Of a stretch of 14,866 nt of DNA, positions 1 through 7,442 are shown piece by piece. Source of the stretch: Rhizobiaceae bacterium (GTDB lineage Bacteria > Pseudomonadota > Alphaproteobacteria > Rhizobiales > Rhizobiaceae); assembly GCA_028865845.1 (NCBI GenBank), contig JAGWJK010000017.1:1-14866 (forward strand), given 5' to 3'. The number at the start of each line of letters is the position of its first letter. The first letter of the stretch is position 1. The translations under genes and the position numbers were made by a program. The notes under the pieces were generated by a model. It ran no database searches. It saw only the letters and a list, made by a program, of their open reading frames with translations, and was not told the DNA's origin.

Positions 1-123
1 CGATCCGGACTGCCCGATGATGGCGACGACTTCGCCCTTCTCGACGCTGAAGGAGACACCCTTGAGCACTTCCAGCGCGCCGAAGCTTTTATGAACATTG
101 GTTAGACTAACGATTGGCGCCAC
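1..123 (-). CDS. Amino-acid ABC transporter ATP-binding protein (partial, N-terminus only)
   Basis: Only the first 41 codons lie in the window; the gene continues past base 1. The visible protein starts VAPIVSLTNVHKSFG and reaches AIIGQSGS, the beginning of the Walker A loop. This matches GlnQ/HisP-type ATPases that power polar amino-acid uptake at the inner membrane face. I chose the GTG at 121-123 because a strong Shine-Dalgarno (GAGAGGAGG) sits just upstream inside the end of the permease gene, giving a 17-base overlap in a different frame. Such an overlap implies translational coupling with the permease. The family call rests on the A-loop/Walker A region plus the two neighbouring HisMQ-type permeases; the amino acid transported cannot be told. 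Confidence 0.85.
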   Translation of the reverse strand, partial: MAPIVSLTNVHKSFGALEVLKGVSFSVEKGEVVAIIGQSGS

Positions 124-760
124 GGAGCCTCCTCTCCAGCTGACGGCTGGACCAAGACAGCGGGTAACAGATGACGAAATAGATCACTGCGACCACGACA
201 AAGGTGATGAAAGGCTGGAAGGTGGAGTTGTTGACGTCCTTGCCTGCCTGGGAAAGCTCGACAAAACCGATGACGGATGCGAGCGATGTATTCTTGACGA
301 CCTGCACGAGGAAGCCGACCGTTGGCGCGACCGCGATGCGCAGGGATTGCGGCAGGATGACGCGCGTCATGCGCTGCCAGCTTGAAAGCCCGAGACATTC
401 GGCAGCTTCCCATTGGGTCTTGGCGATCGACTGGATGGCGCCGCGCCAGATCTCACCCAGGAAGGCCGAGGTGTAGATCGTGATGCCGACAGCGGCCGCT
501 ACGATCGCCGGCAGCCCATCAAGCCCGTAGATGCTGAGACCGAAATAGATGATGAAAAGCAGGACCAGCAGCGGCGTGCCCTGGATGATCTGCACATAGA
601 ACGTCGCCGGCACGCGGATGACAGCCTTCGGAGAAACGCGGGCAAGCGCGACGAGGAAACCAATGAGGCCACCGCCGACAAAGCCAAGCGCCGACAACAC
701 CAGGGTCCAAACTGCGCCCTGCAGCAGGAAAACGACGTGGACGAGACCGAAATTGGGCAT
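107..760 (-). CDS. Amino-acid ABC transporter permease (HisM/GlnP type)
   Basis: Encodes a 217-residue inner-membrane permease of the polar amino-acid uptake family. Hydrophobic segments begin near residues 8, 20, 55, 85 and 185. The EAA loop that docks on the ATPase is clear at residues 118-137 (EAAECLGLSSWQ, then ILPQSLR), and the family motif IIQGTPLLVLLFIIYFG lies at 58-74. The length is normal for the family. It starts 9 bases after the first permease gene with an AGGAG ribosome site, and its 3' end overlaps the ATPase start. It probably forms a heterodimer with the product of 770-1453. No binding-protein gene is visible, so this must lie beyond base 1 or elsewhere. Confidence 0.92.
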   Translation of the reverse strand: MPNFGLVHVVFLLQGAVWTLVLSALGFVGGGLIGFLVALARVSPKAVIRVPATFYVQIIQGTPLLVLLFIIYFGLSIYGLDGLPAIVAAAVGITIYTSAFLGEIWRGAIQSIAKTQWEAAECLGLSSWQRMTRVILPQSLRIAVAPTVGFLVQVVKNTSLASVIGFVELSQAGKDVNNSTFQPFITFVVVAVIYFVICYPLSWSSRQLERRLRGANR

Positions 761-769
761 AGTGATCTC

Positions 770-1453
770 CTATAGCGCCGTGCCGAGCTTGCGGCGGCGT
801 TTGAAAACCAGAAGCCCCACGCCGTTGAGTGCCATGCGCATCAGGTAGGACAGTGCGATATAGAGGATCCCGATCACGACATAGGTCTCAAAGCTGCGGA
901 ACGTATCCGACTGGATGCGATTGGCAGCCGCGGTTAGTTCCTCTGCCGAAATCTGCGAGGTGATCGAAGAAGCCAGCATCAACAGTACGAATTGGCTCGT
1001 CAGGGCCGGATAGACGCGCTCGACCGCCGGCTGGAGAATGACGTGTCGGTAGATCTGCGTCGGCGATAGCCCAAGACATTCGGCCGCTTCGAGCTGCGAC
1101 TTCGGGATAGACTCGATACCGGCACGGATGATCTCGCTGACATAGGCGCCGATGTTGATGACCAGCGCGATAACCGCCGAGACGTTGGCAGGAATTCGAA
1201 TGCCTAGCGTCGCGATGCCGAAATAGATCAGGAATATCTGCACCAGCAGCGGCGTGTTGCGAATGATCTCCACATAGCCGCCGACGATCTTGCGGACGAG
1301 AGGCGAACTGCCCGTACGGCCTATGGCGCACAATGTGCCGAGTACGAAACCTGCAATGGTCGAAGCGACCGAGAGCTGTATTGTCAGCCAGACGCCGAGC
1401 GCGAATTGCGGCCAATACGGCAACAGAGCGCCGAAATCGAATTGATAACCCAT
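770..1453 (-). CDS. Amino-acid ABC transporter permease (HisQ/GlnP type), first gene of the cluster
   Basis: Encodes a 227-residue inner-membrane permease, homologous in layout to its neighbour. It has the motif EIIRNTPLLVQIFLIYFG at 62-79 and the EAA loop EAAECLGLS at 122-130. The loop continues as ILQPAVERVYPAL instead of the usual ILPQA; I believe this variant occurs in a subgroup of the family, so I do not treat it as a defect. The C-terminal tail is basic (FKRRRKL), as expected for a cytoplasmic end. The ATG at 1453 is the first gene of the leftward cluster and lies 191 bases from the divergent GntR-type regulator, which may control it. The substrate is unknown. Confidence 0.92.
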   Translation of the reverse strand: MGYQFDFGALLPYWPQFALGVWLTIQLSVASTIAGFVLGTLCAIGRTGSSPLVRKIVGGYVEIIRNTPLLVQIFLIYFGIATLGIRIPANVSAVIALVINIGAYVSEIIRAGIESIPKSQLEAAECLGLSPTQIYRHVILQPAVERVYPALTSQFVLLMLASSITSQISAEELTAAANRIQSDTFRSFETYVVIGILYIALSYLMRMALNGVGLLVFKRRRKLGTAL

Positions 1454-1644
1454 GGATGATACGTCACTCGCGAAGGACGCCCGACACCTCCAGTAATCCT
1501 CCGCTCTCGCCTCTTGGCACTGGCAGTGGATCTCGATTTATGCGGTCCTTCAACTCCCTCTCCTCAACACTGTCGTCACCATTCCATAGCAATTTGGCTG
1601 ACTCCAGCGGTTTTTTATGTTTTAAGAACCACCGGAGAGATGAG
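1454..1644. promoter_or_regulatory. Divergent intergenic region between amino-acid transporter and gntR-type gene
   Basis: This 191-base gap should hold promoters for both directions. For the rightward regulator a plausible sigma-70 pair is TTGGCT (1594-1599) and TATGTT (1616-1621) with a 16-base spacer, followed by a CCGGAGAG ribosome site at 1632-1639. An 11-base palindrome CACTGGCAGTG sits at 1518-1528 and could be an operator half-way between the genes. No convincing leftward promoter was found by eye. These assignments are pattern matches only. Confidence 0.45.
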
Positions 1645-2541
1645 ATGCGGAACGAAACACTCTACAAACGGACCTATAACGACCTGCTGAAACACGTGGA
1701 AAAACGCGGGGTCGGCACCAAGCTCGATTCCGAGCGAAAGCTGGCGCAGACACTTGGCGCGAGCAGGACGACGATCCGAAAATGCCTGGCGGCCATGCAA
1801 AATGACGGGATTCTTGCTTTCGAGGACGGCTGGTCCTGCGCCAGGATACCGACCGCAAGCGATCAATTCGAGCAGGCTGAAACCATCGAAACAGCGCTTC
1901 TGGTGGAGCAACAATTCCTGAAATGGATTCTCCAGACCGACAGCCGGCCGGGCCAGGCGCTCAACGCATCGCGATTGGCGCGCGAATTTCATACGTCGAC
2001 CACTTCGATCCGTGAATTCCTGCAGAGCTTCCAGCATTTCGGATTGCTGGAGCGCCGCCAAAGCGGGAGCTGGGTGTTCAAGGGGATGACGCTGGAGTTC
2101 GCCAACGAGCTCTCGGACATCAGAGAAATATTCGAGCTGCGCTCAGTCCTGAAATTCGCCCAGTTGCCGCAGGAATCCGATAGCTGGCGGCAGTTGCGGG
2201 ACATTCGCGACGAACATGTCGAACTGCTCGCCTCCATCGAAAGCAACTATCACAGTTTCTCGCACCTCGACGAAAAGCTGCACCGGCTGATCAACGGCGC
2301 TTCCTCCAACCGCTTCGTTACCGAGTTCTATCAGGTCATCTCATTGATTTTCTTCTATCATTATCAATGGAACAAGGTGGATGAACGGGAGCGCAACGAA
2401 GCCGCCATTCATCAGCACCTGACCTATATAGACGCCATTCTCAGCCGCGACGAACAGAAGATCACCGAGGCTTGCAACCGCCATCTCCATGCGGCTCGCA
2501 GCACCCTGATGCACTCGATCGGCAACGTGGCCATGCGTTGA
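1645..2541 (+). CDS. GntR-family regulator with tandem winged-helix domains and FCD ligand domain
   Basis: Encodes 298 residues. Residues 6-57 form a GntR-like winged helix (DSERKLAQTLGASRTTIRKCL). A second helix-turn-helix-like unit follows at about 84-146 (NASRLAREFHTSTTSIREFL, then FGLLERRQSGSWVF), and an all-helical FCD effector domain fills 154-290. Likely metal/ligand positions of FCD proteins are seen as D209/H213, H256 or H258 and H280 or H282. FadR-type regulators usually have one winged helix and about 220-250 residues, so this one is longer by one DNA-binding module. The ATG at 1645 is preceded by CCGGAGAG; an open frame extends further upstream but has no comparable start. It diverges from the amino-acid transporter, its most likely target, and converges on the mutarotase gene. 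The effector is unknown. Confidence 0.88.
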   Translation: MRNETLYKRTYNDLLKHVEKRGVGTKLDSERKLAQTLGASRTTIRKCLAAMQNDGILAFEDGWSCARIPTASDQFEQAETIETALLVEQQFLKWILQTDSRPGQALNASRLAREFHTSTTSIREFLQSFQHFGLLERRQSGSWVFKGMTLEFANELSDIREIFELRSVLKFAQLPQESDSWRQLRDIRDEHVELLASIESNYHSFSHLDEKLHRLINGASSNRFVTEFYQVISLIFFYHYQWNKVDERERNEAAIHQHLTYIDAILSRDEQKITEACNRHLHAARSTLMHSIGNVAMR

Positions 2542-2557
2542 AAGGAAGCTCTCCTCG

Positions 2558-2577
2558 CTGACAGAAGCGCTTGCCAG
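2558..2577. terminator. Weak stem-loop between convergent genes
   Basis: CTGACA and TGCCAG pair (six pairs including one G-T wobble) around an 8-base loop, in the 50-base gap between two convergent stop codons. No run of T follows on either strand, so this is at best a weak or factor-dependent end point. Confidence 0.22.
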
Positions 2578-2591
2578 AGACCGAGTGTCGA

Positions 2592-3542
2592 TCAGGTCGG
2601 CTTCCCCACACCTTCCCGAACGACCGTCGAGAGTGGCGTCAGCTTCGTCGCTGCAATGGTCATGCTGCCGACAAGACGTTCTCCCGGCTTCAGGACAGTG
2701 ATGTCGCCGTATCGGGCGAGCTCAGGTCGATTGTGTATGTCCGGTATATGACTGACAGGTTCGATACAGATCGTCTCGCGTCCTTCCGGCGCATAGATCT
2801 GCAGATTGGTCAGGGCGCCACCGGCGCTCATCAGGATCGCCAGGCCGGAAGTCGGCAACAGCAATTCGGCATTTCGCGGCGCCCAGCCGGCATAATGCGC
2901 ATGCAGACTTGACGGCACCGGCTGGCCGGCAGGACCGGCAAAATCACAGCCCTCCCCGATCCCCCGCGGCGCCTCGGGCAGCCCACGCGAATCGTGCCGG
3001 AACTTGGTTTCCGCGTGAAAAGCCAGCCTTGCGGCAGGCGAACGGACAAACCACGGATGATAGCCAAGCCCGAAGGGGCGTGGCGCCGGCCCGCAATTGA
3101 CGACAGACAATTCGAAACTTGCGCCCTGGTGATCAAGCCTGATCGTCTGCGTCAGATCGTAGGTGTAGCCCGATCCATCGTCTCGACACCGGTCGATCGT
3201 TGTGAGGCTTTCGGGACCTTGCTCCACGATTTCCCATGGCCGCTCGCGTGCCAGGCCATGAATCGCATTGCCCTGCGCTGGCTGGTTGACCGGAAAGGAG
3301 ATTCTCTCCCCTTCAAACAGAAAGGTGCCATCCGCGATCCGGTTGGTGAACGGTGCCATGATGAAACAGCCCGCATCGAACGCGTTGTTGCCGGGGCCCG
3401 ACGGAACAAGCAGGTCATGGGACCTGCCATCCGCCGTCAACCATTGTAACGAGAGCACCGTCGACCCCATCTCCACGTCGACGACTGCGACGTAGCTGCT
3501 GGATCGCAGGGTTATCGGGCTGATCGGTTGGCTCACCGGCAA
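2592..3542 (-). CDS. Aldose 1-epimerase (galactose mutarotase-like)
   Basis: Encodes up to 316 residues of the beta-sandwich mutarotase family, which interconverts alpha and beta anomers of an aldose in the cytoplasm. Family active-site positions are present: N67-R68 (FTNRIADG), H95 (AIHGLARERPW), the catalytic acid H162 (GLGYHPWF) and the catalytic base E261 (CIEPVSH). It is the last gene of the leftward operon, 29 bases after the lactonase gene. The start is non-ATG: TTG at 3542, or GTG at 3536 two codons in; an in-frame stop lies just upstream and the ribosome site (GATGGA) is weak. Context suggests that the sugar handled by the operon has a ring form. It could instead be an orphan epimerase with another ligand; the fold assignment is firm, the substrate is not. 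Confidence 0.9.
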   Translation of the reverse strand: MPVSQPISPITLRSSSYVAVVDVEMGSTVLSLQWLTADGRSHDLLVPSGPGNNAFDAGCFIMAPFTNRIADGTFLFEGERISFPVNQPAQGNAIHGLARERPWEIVEQGPESLTTIDRCRDDGSGYTYDLTQTIRLDHQGASFELSVVNCGPAPRPFGLGYHPWFVRSPAARLAFHAETKFRHDSRGLPEAPRGIGEGCDFAGPAGQPVPSSLHAHYAGWAPRNAELLLPTSGLAILMSAGGALTNLQIYAPEGRETICIEPVSHIPDIHNRPELARYGDITVLKPGERLVGSMTIAATKLTPLSTVVREGVGKPT

Positions 3543-3571
3543 ATATCCATCATCTCGTTAAGCGCCACACG

Positions 3572-4432
3572 TCAAACGCCTTTCATGCGGCCGACCCTCA
3601 CTCCGGCAACGGCCGAGCGAGCGGCGAACAAGCCGCCGGATCGATTTGCCGGATGTTCGCCGCAGCGATGCGAGGTGACTACCAACGTCTTCAGATCGGG
3701 ACCGCAGAAGCAGGGCATGGTCGGCCCGGATACCGGAAAGCCGATGCGTTCGCAGATGGCTCCTTGAGGGCTGATCCTGTTCAGCACGCCCGCGGAAATC
3801 CCCGCGCTCCAGTAAAAACCAGCCGTGTCGCATGCGGCACCATCGGGGCGCCCAGCCGTCGCGTCCAGATCCAGCAGGCGAACGCGATTGCCGATATGTC
3901 CTGCCACCGGATCGAAATCATAGGCGTCGATCCACAATCCGCGTGAATCAGAGTGAAATAGGGTCCGATCGTCGTGCGACCAGGCCAGGCCGTTCGACAC
4001 ATAGAAACCCGACGCCTTCCGATCGCACCGTCCTGCCGCATCTATGCGATAGAGGCTGCCGACGGGCATCTTGTGCGGACCGTCGTCCATGCTGCCGACC
4101 CAGAAACAGCCGTCCGGGCCGACCTTGCCGTCGTTCAGACGGTTGCCTGGCGGCTCTTCCGCCGGCACCGCGAGGCGATCGCGCGCGCCGGTCTCCGGAT
4201 CGAAGAGGATAATCTCCAGCCCCGTGGCGACGATCAGCCGGCCGCTCTCGCAAAGACCGAGCGAACCGACCTTTGCCTCGAAGCTCCACTTCCGTCTGAT
4301 GCCGCCCTCAAGGCCCACCTCATAAATGCACCGCCCAAGAACATCGCAGCAGAAAATCGCCGAACGCCTGTCATCCCAGACCGGGCTCTCGAGGAATTCA
4401 CCGCGGATATCGGCAATGCACTCAAACTGCAT
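3572..4432 (-). CDS. SMP-30/gluconolactonase/LRE family sugar lactonase
   Basis: Encodes a 286-residue six-bladed beta-propeller hydrolase that opens aldonolactones to aldonic acids using one divalent metal. Metal and substrate residues of the family are all visible: E15 (FLESPVWDD), N100-D101 (NRLNDGKVGPDGCFWVGSMD), N147 (VSNGLAWSHDD) and D197 (GRPDGAACD). The blade-six signature GPTMPCFCGPDLKTLVVTS is at 236-254. The ATG at 4432 shares its first base with the stop codon of the dehydratase gene, so translation is probably coupled. In this operon the enzyme would feed the acid to the dehydratase. There is no signal peptide, so it acts in the cytoplasm. The specific lactone (galactono-, arabinono-, fucono- or other) cannot be decided from sequence. 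Confidence 0.92.
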   Translation of the reverse strand: MQFECIADIRGEFLESPVWDDRRSAIFCCDVLGRCIYEVGLEGGIRRKWSFEAKVGSLGLCESGRLIVATGLEIILFDPETGARDRLAVPAEEPPGNRLNDGKVGPDGCFWVGSMDDGPHKMPVGSLYRIDAAGRCDRKASGFYVSNGLAWSHDDRTLFHSDSRGLWIDAYDFDPVAGHIGNRVRLLDLDATAGRPDGAACDTAGFYWSAGISAGVLNRISPQGAICERIGFPVSGPTMPCFCGPDLKTLVVTSHRCGEHPANRSGGLFAARSAVAGVRVGRMKGV

Positions 4433-5643
4433 CAGGTCCCGGCCCCGTCCGTTTTGCGGCGAATTACGTCCTTGTGTTCGAGAACGAACTCACTGAGTTC
4501 AAGACCCAGTCCCGCGCCCTGGAACGGGTAGATCAGGCCGTTTTCGATACGCGGCATCACGGTGACGAGATCGCGGTACCAGGACGTGTAATAAGCGCGG
4601 ACGGATTCCTGGAAGACGGCGTTCGGCGCGTTCAGCGACAGATGGATCGACGCGGCAAAGACGACGGGGCCGGTGCAATCATGCGGAGCGACCGGTCGCT
4701 GGAACGTTTCGGCCATCGTCGCGATTTTCTTGGCTTCGCTGAGACCGCCGCACCACGAGATATCGAGCATTACATAATCGACGGCGCCCTGGCGAAGGAC
4801 TTCGAGATATTGGGCGCGGGTCGCAAGCGTTTCGCTGGCGCAGACCGGGACGCCGGAGCGGCTGGCATAAGTGGCGAGCGCTGCCGAATCCTGCATCTTG
4901 ACCGGATCCTCGACCCAGAAGGGTCTGAAGTCCTTGAGCTCGCGGGCGATCGCGAGAGCCGAGGGCAGGTCCCACATGGAGTGCATTTCGGTCATCACCT
5001 CCATGCGGTCGCCGACCGCATCGCGGATCTGCCGGAAGGCCGTTAGGGCCTTGTCCAGATCGTTGCGATGGATGTAGTTGCCGCCGCTGGCTACTGCGAA
5101 AGGATCGAACGGCCAGATCTTCATCGCCGTGATGCCTTCCGACAACAGGCTCTCGGCCAGCGCACCGGCATCGCGGCTGAAGGCGATCTGATCCTCGTAA
5201 GGGCCTTCGGCTCCCTCGTCGCCGTCGCCGATATAGCGGCGTGCTCCGCTCTTATTGTAGGTGTAGCCCGCGCACGTATTGTAGGTGCGAATGGACGGCC
5301 GGGACAGACCACCGAGCAGCTGATGGATCGGCTGGTTGACCGCCTTGCCGAAGATATCCCAGAGCGCAATATCGATCGCGGAAGCCGCGCGGATCTCGAC
5401 CCCTGAGGAGCGAAAGCCGACATAGGGCTCGCTCAGCAATTTCGAGATGCGGTCGATCTCCAGCGGATCCTTGCCGATCAGCTGCGGTGCGACCTCGGAA
5501 TGAATATAGCTTGCGACGGCATTCGCCCCGCGAAATGTCTCTCCGAGACCGGTGATCCCCTCATCCGTGTGAACGAGTACCCACAGAATGTTGTTGAGAT
5601 GCGGTAGCTGGACGGTTTCGACCGCGCGGATTTTCATTGTCAT
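4432..5643 (-). CDS. Enolase-superfamily acid-sugar dehydratase (mandelate racemase/muconate lactonizing family)
   Basis: Encodes 403 residues: an N-terminal capping domain (1 to about 125) and a (beta/alpha)7-beta barrel. Metal ligands E219, E245 (FWVEDPV) and E271 (ASETLAT) are in order. K175 (MKIWPFD) sits on strand 2, the D294/H321 dyad (LDISWCGG and APHDCTGP) forms the other base, and E346 (FQESVRAYY) lies on the last strand. H221, two residues after metal ligand E219, mirrors the catalytic acid of D-galactonate- and D-mannonate-type dehydratases, so dehydration of a sugar acid to a 2-keto-3-deoxy acid is favoured over racemisation. Residues about 131-160 are a charged loop that seems longer than usual. 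M1 (5643) or M3 (5637) may be the start; AAAGG lies just upstream. It follows the transporter genes by 45 bases and overlaps the lactonase gene by one base. The precise substrate is unknown. Confidence 0.9.
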   Translation of the reverse strand: MTMKIRAVETVQLPHLNNILWVLVHTDEGITGLGETFRGANAVASYIHSEVAPQLIGKDPLEIDRISKLLSEPYVGFRSSGVEIRAASAIDIALWDIFGKAVNQPIHQLLGGLSRPSIRTYNTCAGYTYNKSGARRYIGDGDEGAEGPYEDQIAFSRDAGALAESLLSEGITAMKIWPFDPFAVASGGNYIHRNDLDKALTAFRQIRDAVGDRMEVMTEMHSMWDLPSALAIARELKDFRPFWVEDPVKMQDSAALATYASRSGVPVCASETLATRAQYLEVLRQGAVDYVMLDISWCGGLSEAKKIATMAETFQRPVAPHDCTGPVVFAASIHLSLNAPNAVFQESVRAYYTSWYRDLVTVMPRIENGLIYPFQGAGLGLELSEFVLEHKDVIRRKTDGAGT

Positions 5644-5688
5644 TGACCTTTCGGACTGCGCTGTGATTGCGGCGAAGCACGCCAGGAC

Positions 5689-6528
5689 TCAATGCGAGGC
5701 CTGGCGCGTACGCGCGACGATTTGTGTTGGATTGACGAACCGGAGCGCGATGAGCAGCCAGATGAGGGTCGTCACCATGTAGATCACGGCCATGGCATCG
5801 ATGGACTGCACGGACCGTACGCCCGCGGCAAAGACTGAGTAATAGAGGGCCACGACCAGCGTCTGCGTGGTCGGGCCTGCCGTGAAGAACGTCAGCTCGA
5901 ACATCCCGACCGTGCGCACCAGCACCAGCAGCAACGAAGCGAGAATGCCGGGGATCAGCATGGGCAGGAGCACATGGATGAAGAGGCGGAAGGTGCCTGC
6001 ACCAAAAACCCGGGCTGCCGCCTCGATCTTCGGATCGATCTGCTCGATGAAAGGGATCATGACCAGGATGACGAATGGTACGGTCGGCACGAGGTTTGCG
6101 AGCACGACGCCCCAGAACGTGCCGCCGACGTCGAACTTGTAGAGCACCGTCGTCAGCGGGATACCGAAAGTGATCGGTGGAACCAGAAGCGGCAGAAGAA
6201 AGATCAGCATGACCAACCGCTTGCCTGGAAAATCGCGGCGGGCCATAGCATAGGCTGCGGTGACGCCGAGCAGGCCCGACAACAAAACGACGGTGAAGAC
6301 GATCTGGAAGGTCGTCAGCAGAACGCGGCTGAGCTGGAATTCCTGCCAGGCGCTCGCGTACCATTTGATGGTGAAGGCTTCCGGTATCCAGGTTCCAAGC
6401 CAGCGTGTACCGAAGGACGACAGGACGACGGCTGCGATGGTCGCAAGGACATTGATCACGAAGAAGGCGGTCAGCACCCAGACGGCAGTGATCCAGAGTT
6501 TGGATGCGATGGAGGTGTCGCGGATCAT
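5689..6528 (-). CDS. ABC transporter permease (PotC-like)
   Basis: Encodes a 279-residue inner-membrane permease with six predicted helices, the first at about residues 11-36. The ATPase-contact EAA-type loop is at about 169-195 (EAAARVFGAGTFRLFIHVLLP). The order binding protein, ATPase, permease, permease and the sequence style match spermidine/putrescine/iron-type importers rather than classical sugar importers. It starts 7 bases after the stop of its partner permease, whose last codons supply the GGAAAGGGA ribosome site. It likely pairs with the product of the upstream permease gene. Because the operon otherwise encodes sugar-acid enzymes, a sugar acid or lactone is the more likely cargo than a polyamine. 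Confidence 0.92.
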   Translation of the reverse strand: MIRDTSIASKLWITAVWVLTAFFVINVLATIAAVVLSSFGTRWLGTWIPEAFTIKWYASAWQEFQLSRVLLTTFQIVFTVVLLSGLLGVTAAYAMARRDFPGKRLVMLIFLLPLLVPPITFGIPLTTVLYKFDVGGTFWGVVLANLVPTVPFVILVMIPFIEQIDPKIEAAARVFGAGTFRLFIHVLLPMLIPGILASLLLVLVRTVGMFELTFFTAGPTTQTLVVALYYSVFAAGVRSVQSIDAMAVIYMVTTLIWLLIALRFVNPTQIVARTRQASH

Positions 6529-6535
6529 GATCGTT

Positions 6536-7432
6536 TCATCCCTTTCCGCCGGCCGTTGAGCCGCGATAAAACAGGTTCCGGATCGCCAGCACGCAGACGA
6601 CGACGAACAGCTGCACGGCTGCCATGATCATCGCGATCGTGGAGGCGAGAGAGTCGTCATACTCCTCGAAGGCGGCCTGCGAGGCTGCGATGGAAATCAC
6701 GCGCGTCGGTCCCGACGGCGCACCAAGCAGCACAGCCGAGGGAAAGACTGAAAATGCCTGCACGAAGGTGAGGCAGAACGCGACGGCAAGCCCCGGCACG
6801 AGAAGCGGCAACATGACGAAACGAAAGCGCTGCCAGCTGTTCGCTCCATGGGTTGCGGCAGCCCGCTCCAGTGCCGGATCGATGCCAGTCACATAGGACA
6901 GCGTCAGCAGGAAGGTGAAGGGAAACACCGTGATGATCAGCGAGACGAACACACCCCAATAGTTGTTCGTCAATTTCAGCGGCTGGCTGATCACGCCGAT
7001 CAGCATCAGGGTGCGGCTGAACCAGCCCTGCGGCCCGAGATAGTTGAGAAGGCCCTCGGCGACGAGAACCGTGCCGAGAGTGATCGGCAGCACGAGGATC
7101 GTCGTCAGCAGCCGCTGATGCCGCATAAGCCGGACGCGCAGCGCGATCGGAATGGCGAAGGCCACGCTGATGAGCGTGGTGGGCACGGCCAGCCGAAGCG
7201 TGGCCCAGATGGTGTTGTAGAGATAGGGATCGGAGAAGAATTTCTGATAGTTCGACAGCGGCCCGCCATCCAGCGGCTGAAAGGACAATACCAGGCCGTA
7301 GAGGAACGGATAAACGAAAACGGCGAGCACGAAGACCAGCGCGGGCAGGATCATCAAGGTCACGCCATCGATGCCGCGCAGCGCAAGCCGCTGCCGGATC
7401 GAAAGGCGTTGTGAGGAAACCATCGTGTCCAT
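6536..7432 (-). CDS. ABC transporter permease (PotB-like)
   Basis: Encodes about 298 residues with six predicted membrane helices; the first (MILPALVFVLAVFVYPFLYG) follows a basic cytoplasmic head. The EAA-type loop reads DPALERAAATHGANSWQRFR followed by FVMLPLLVPG. I chose the ATG at 7432 because GAGGGG ends six bases before it. An ATG at 7438 is in frame but touches that same ribosome site, and a longer reading to 7477 would run into the ATPase gene. It is the second membrane subunit of the operon's importer. Confidence 0.9.
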   Translation of the reverse strand: MDTMVSSQRLSIRQRLALRGIDGVTLMILPALVFVLAVFVYPFLYGLVLSFQPLDGGPLSNYQKFFSDPYLYNTIWATLRLAVPTTLISVAFAIPIALRVRLMRHQRLLTTILVLPITLGTVLVAEGLLNYLGPQGWFSRTLMLIGVISQPLKLTNNYWGVFVSLIITVFPFTFLLTLSYVTGIDPALERAAATHGANSWQRFRFVMLPLLVPGLAVAFCLTFVQAFSVFPSAVLLGAPSGPTRVISIAASQAAFEEYDDSLASTIAMIMAAVQLFVVVCVLAIRNLFYRGSTAGGKG

Positions 7433-7442
7433 AGCCATCCCC

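Noticed and set aside
771..1453. ILQPA in place of ILPQA in the EAA loop as a possible defect
   Set aside because: The surrounding loop is intact and I believe that this variant occurs in a permease subgroup, so it is unlikely to be a damaging change.
4474..5046. 190-codon plus-strand frame opposite the dehydratase gene
   Set aside because: It is the antisense shadow of a gene with complete active-site motifs in GC-rich DNA; it has no ribosome site or recognisable domain.
5680..5706. CGCCAGG/CCTGGCG inverted repeat around the PotC-like stop codon
   Set aside because: Seven pairs with a 13-base loop, partly coding and without a T-run; could be chance in GC-rich sequence.
5974..6627. 217-codon plus-strand frame opposite the permeases
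   Set aside because: Its extreme Asp/Arg/Gln composition is the mirror of hydrophobic membrane codons; typical antisense artefact.
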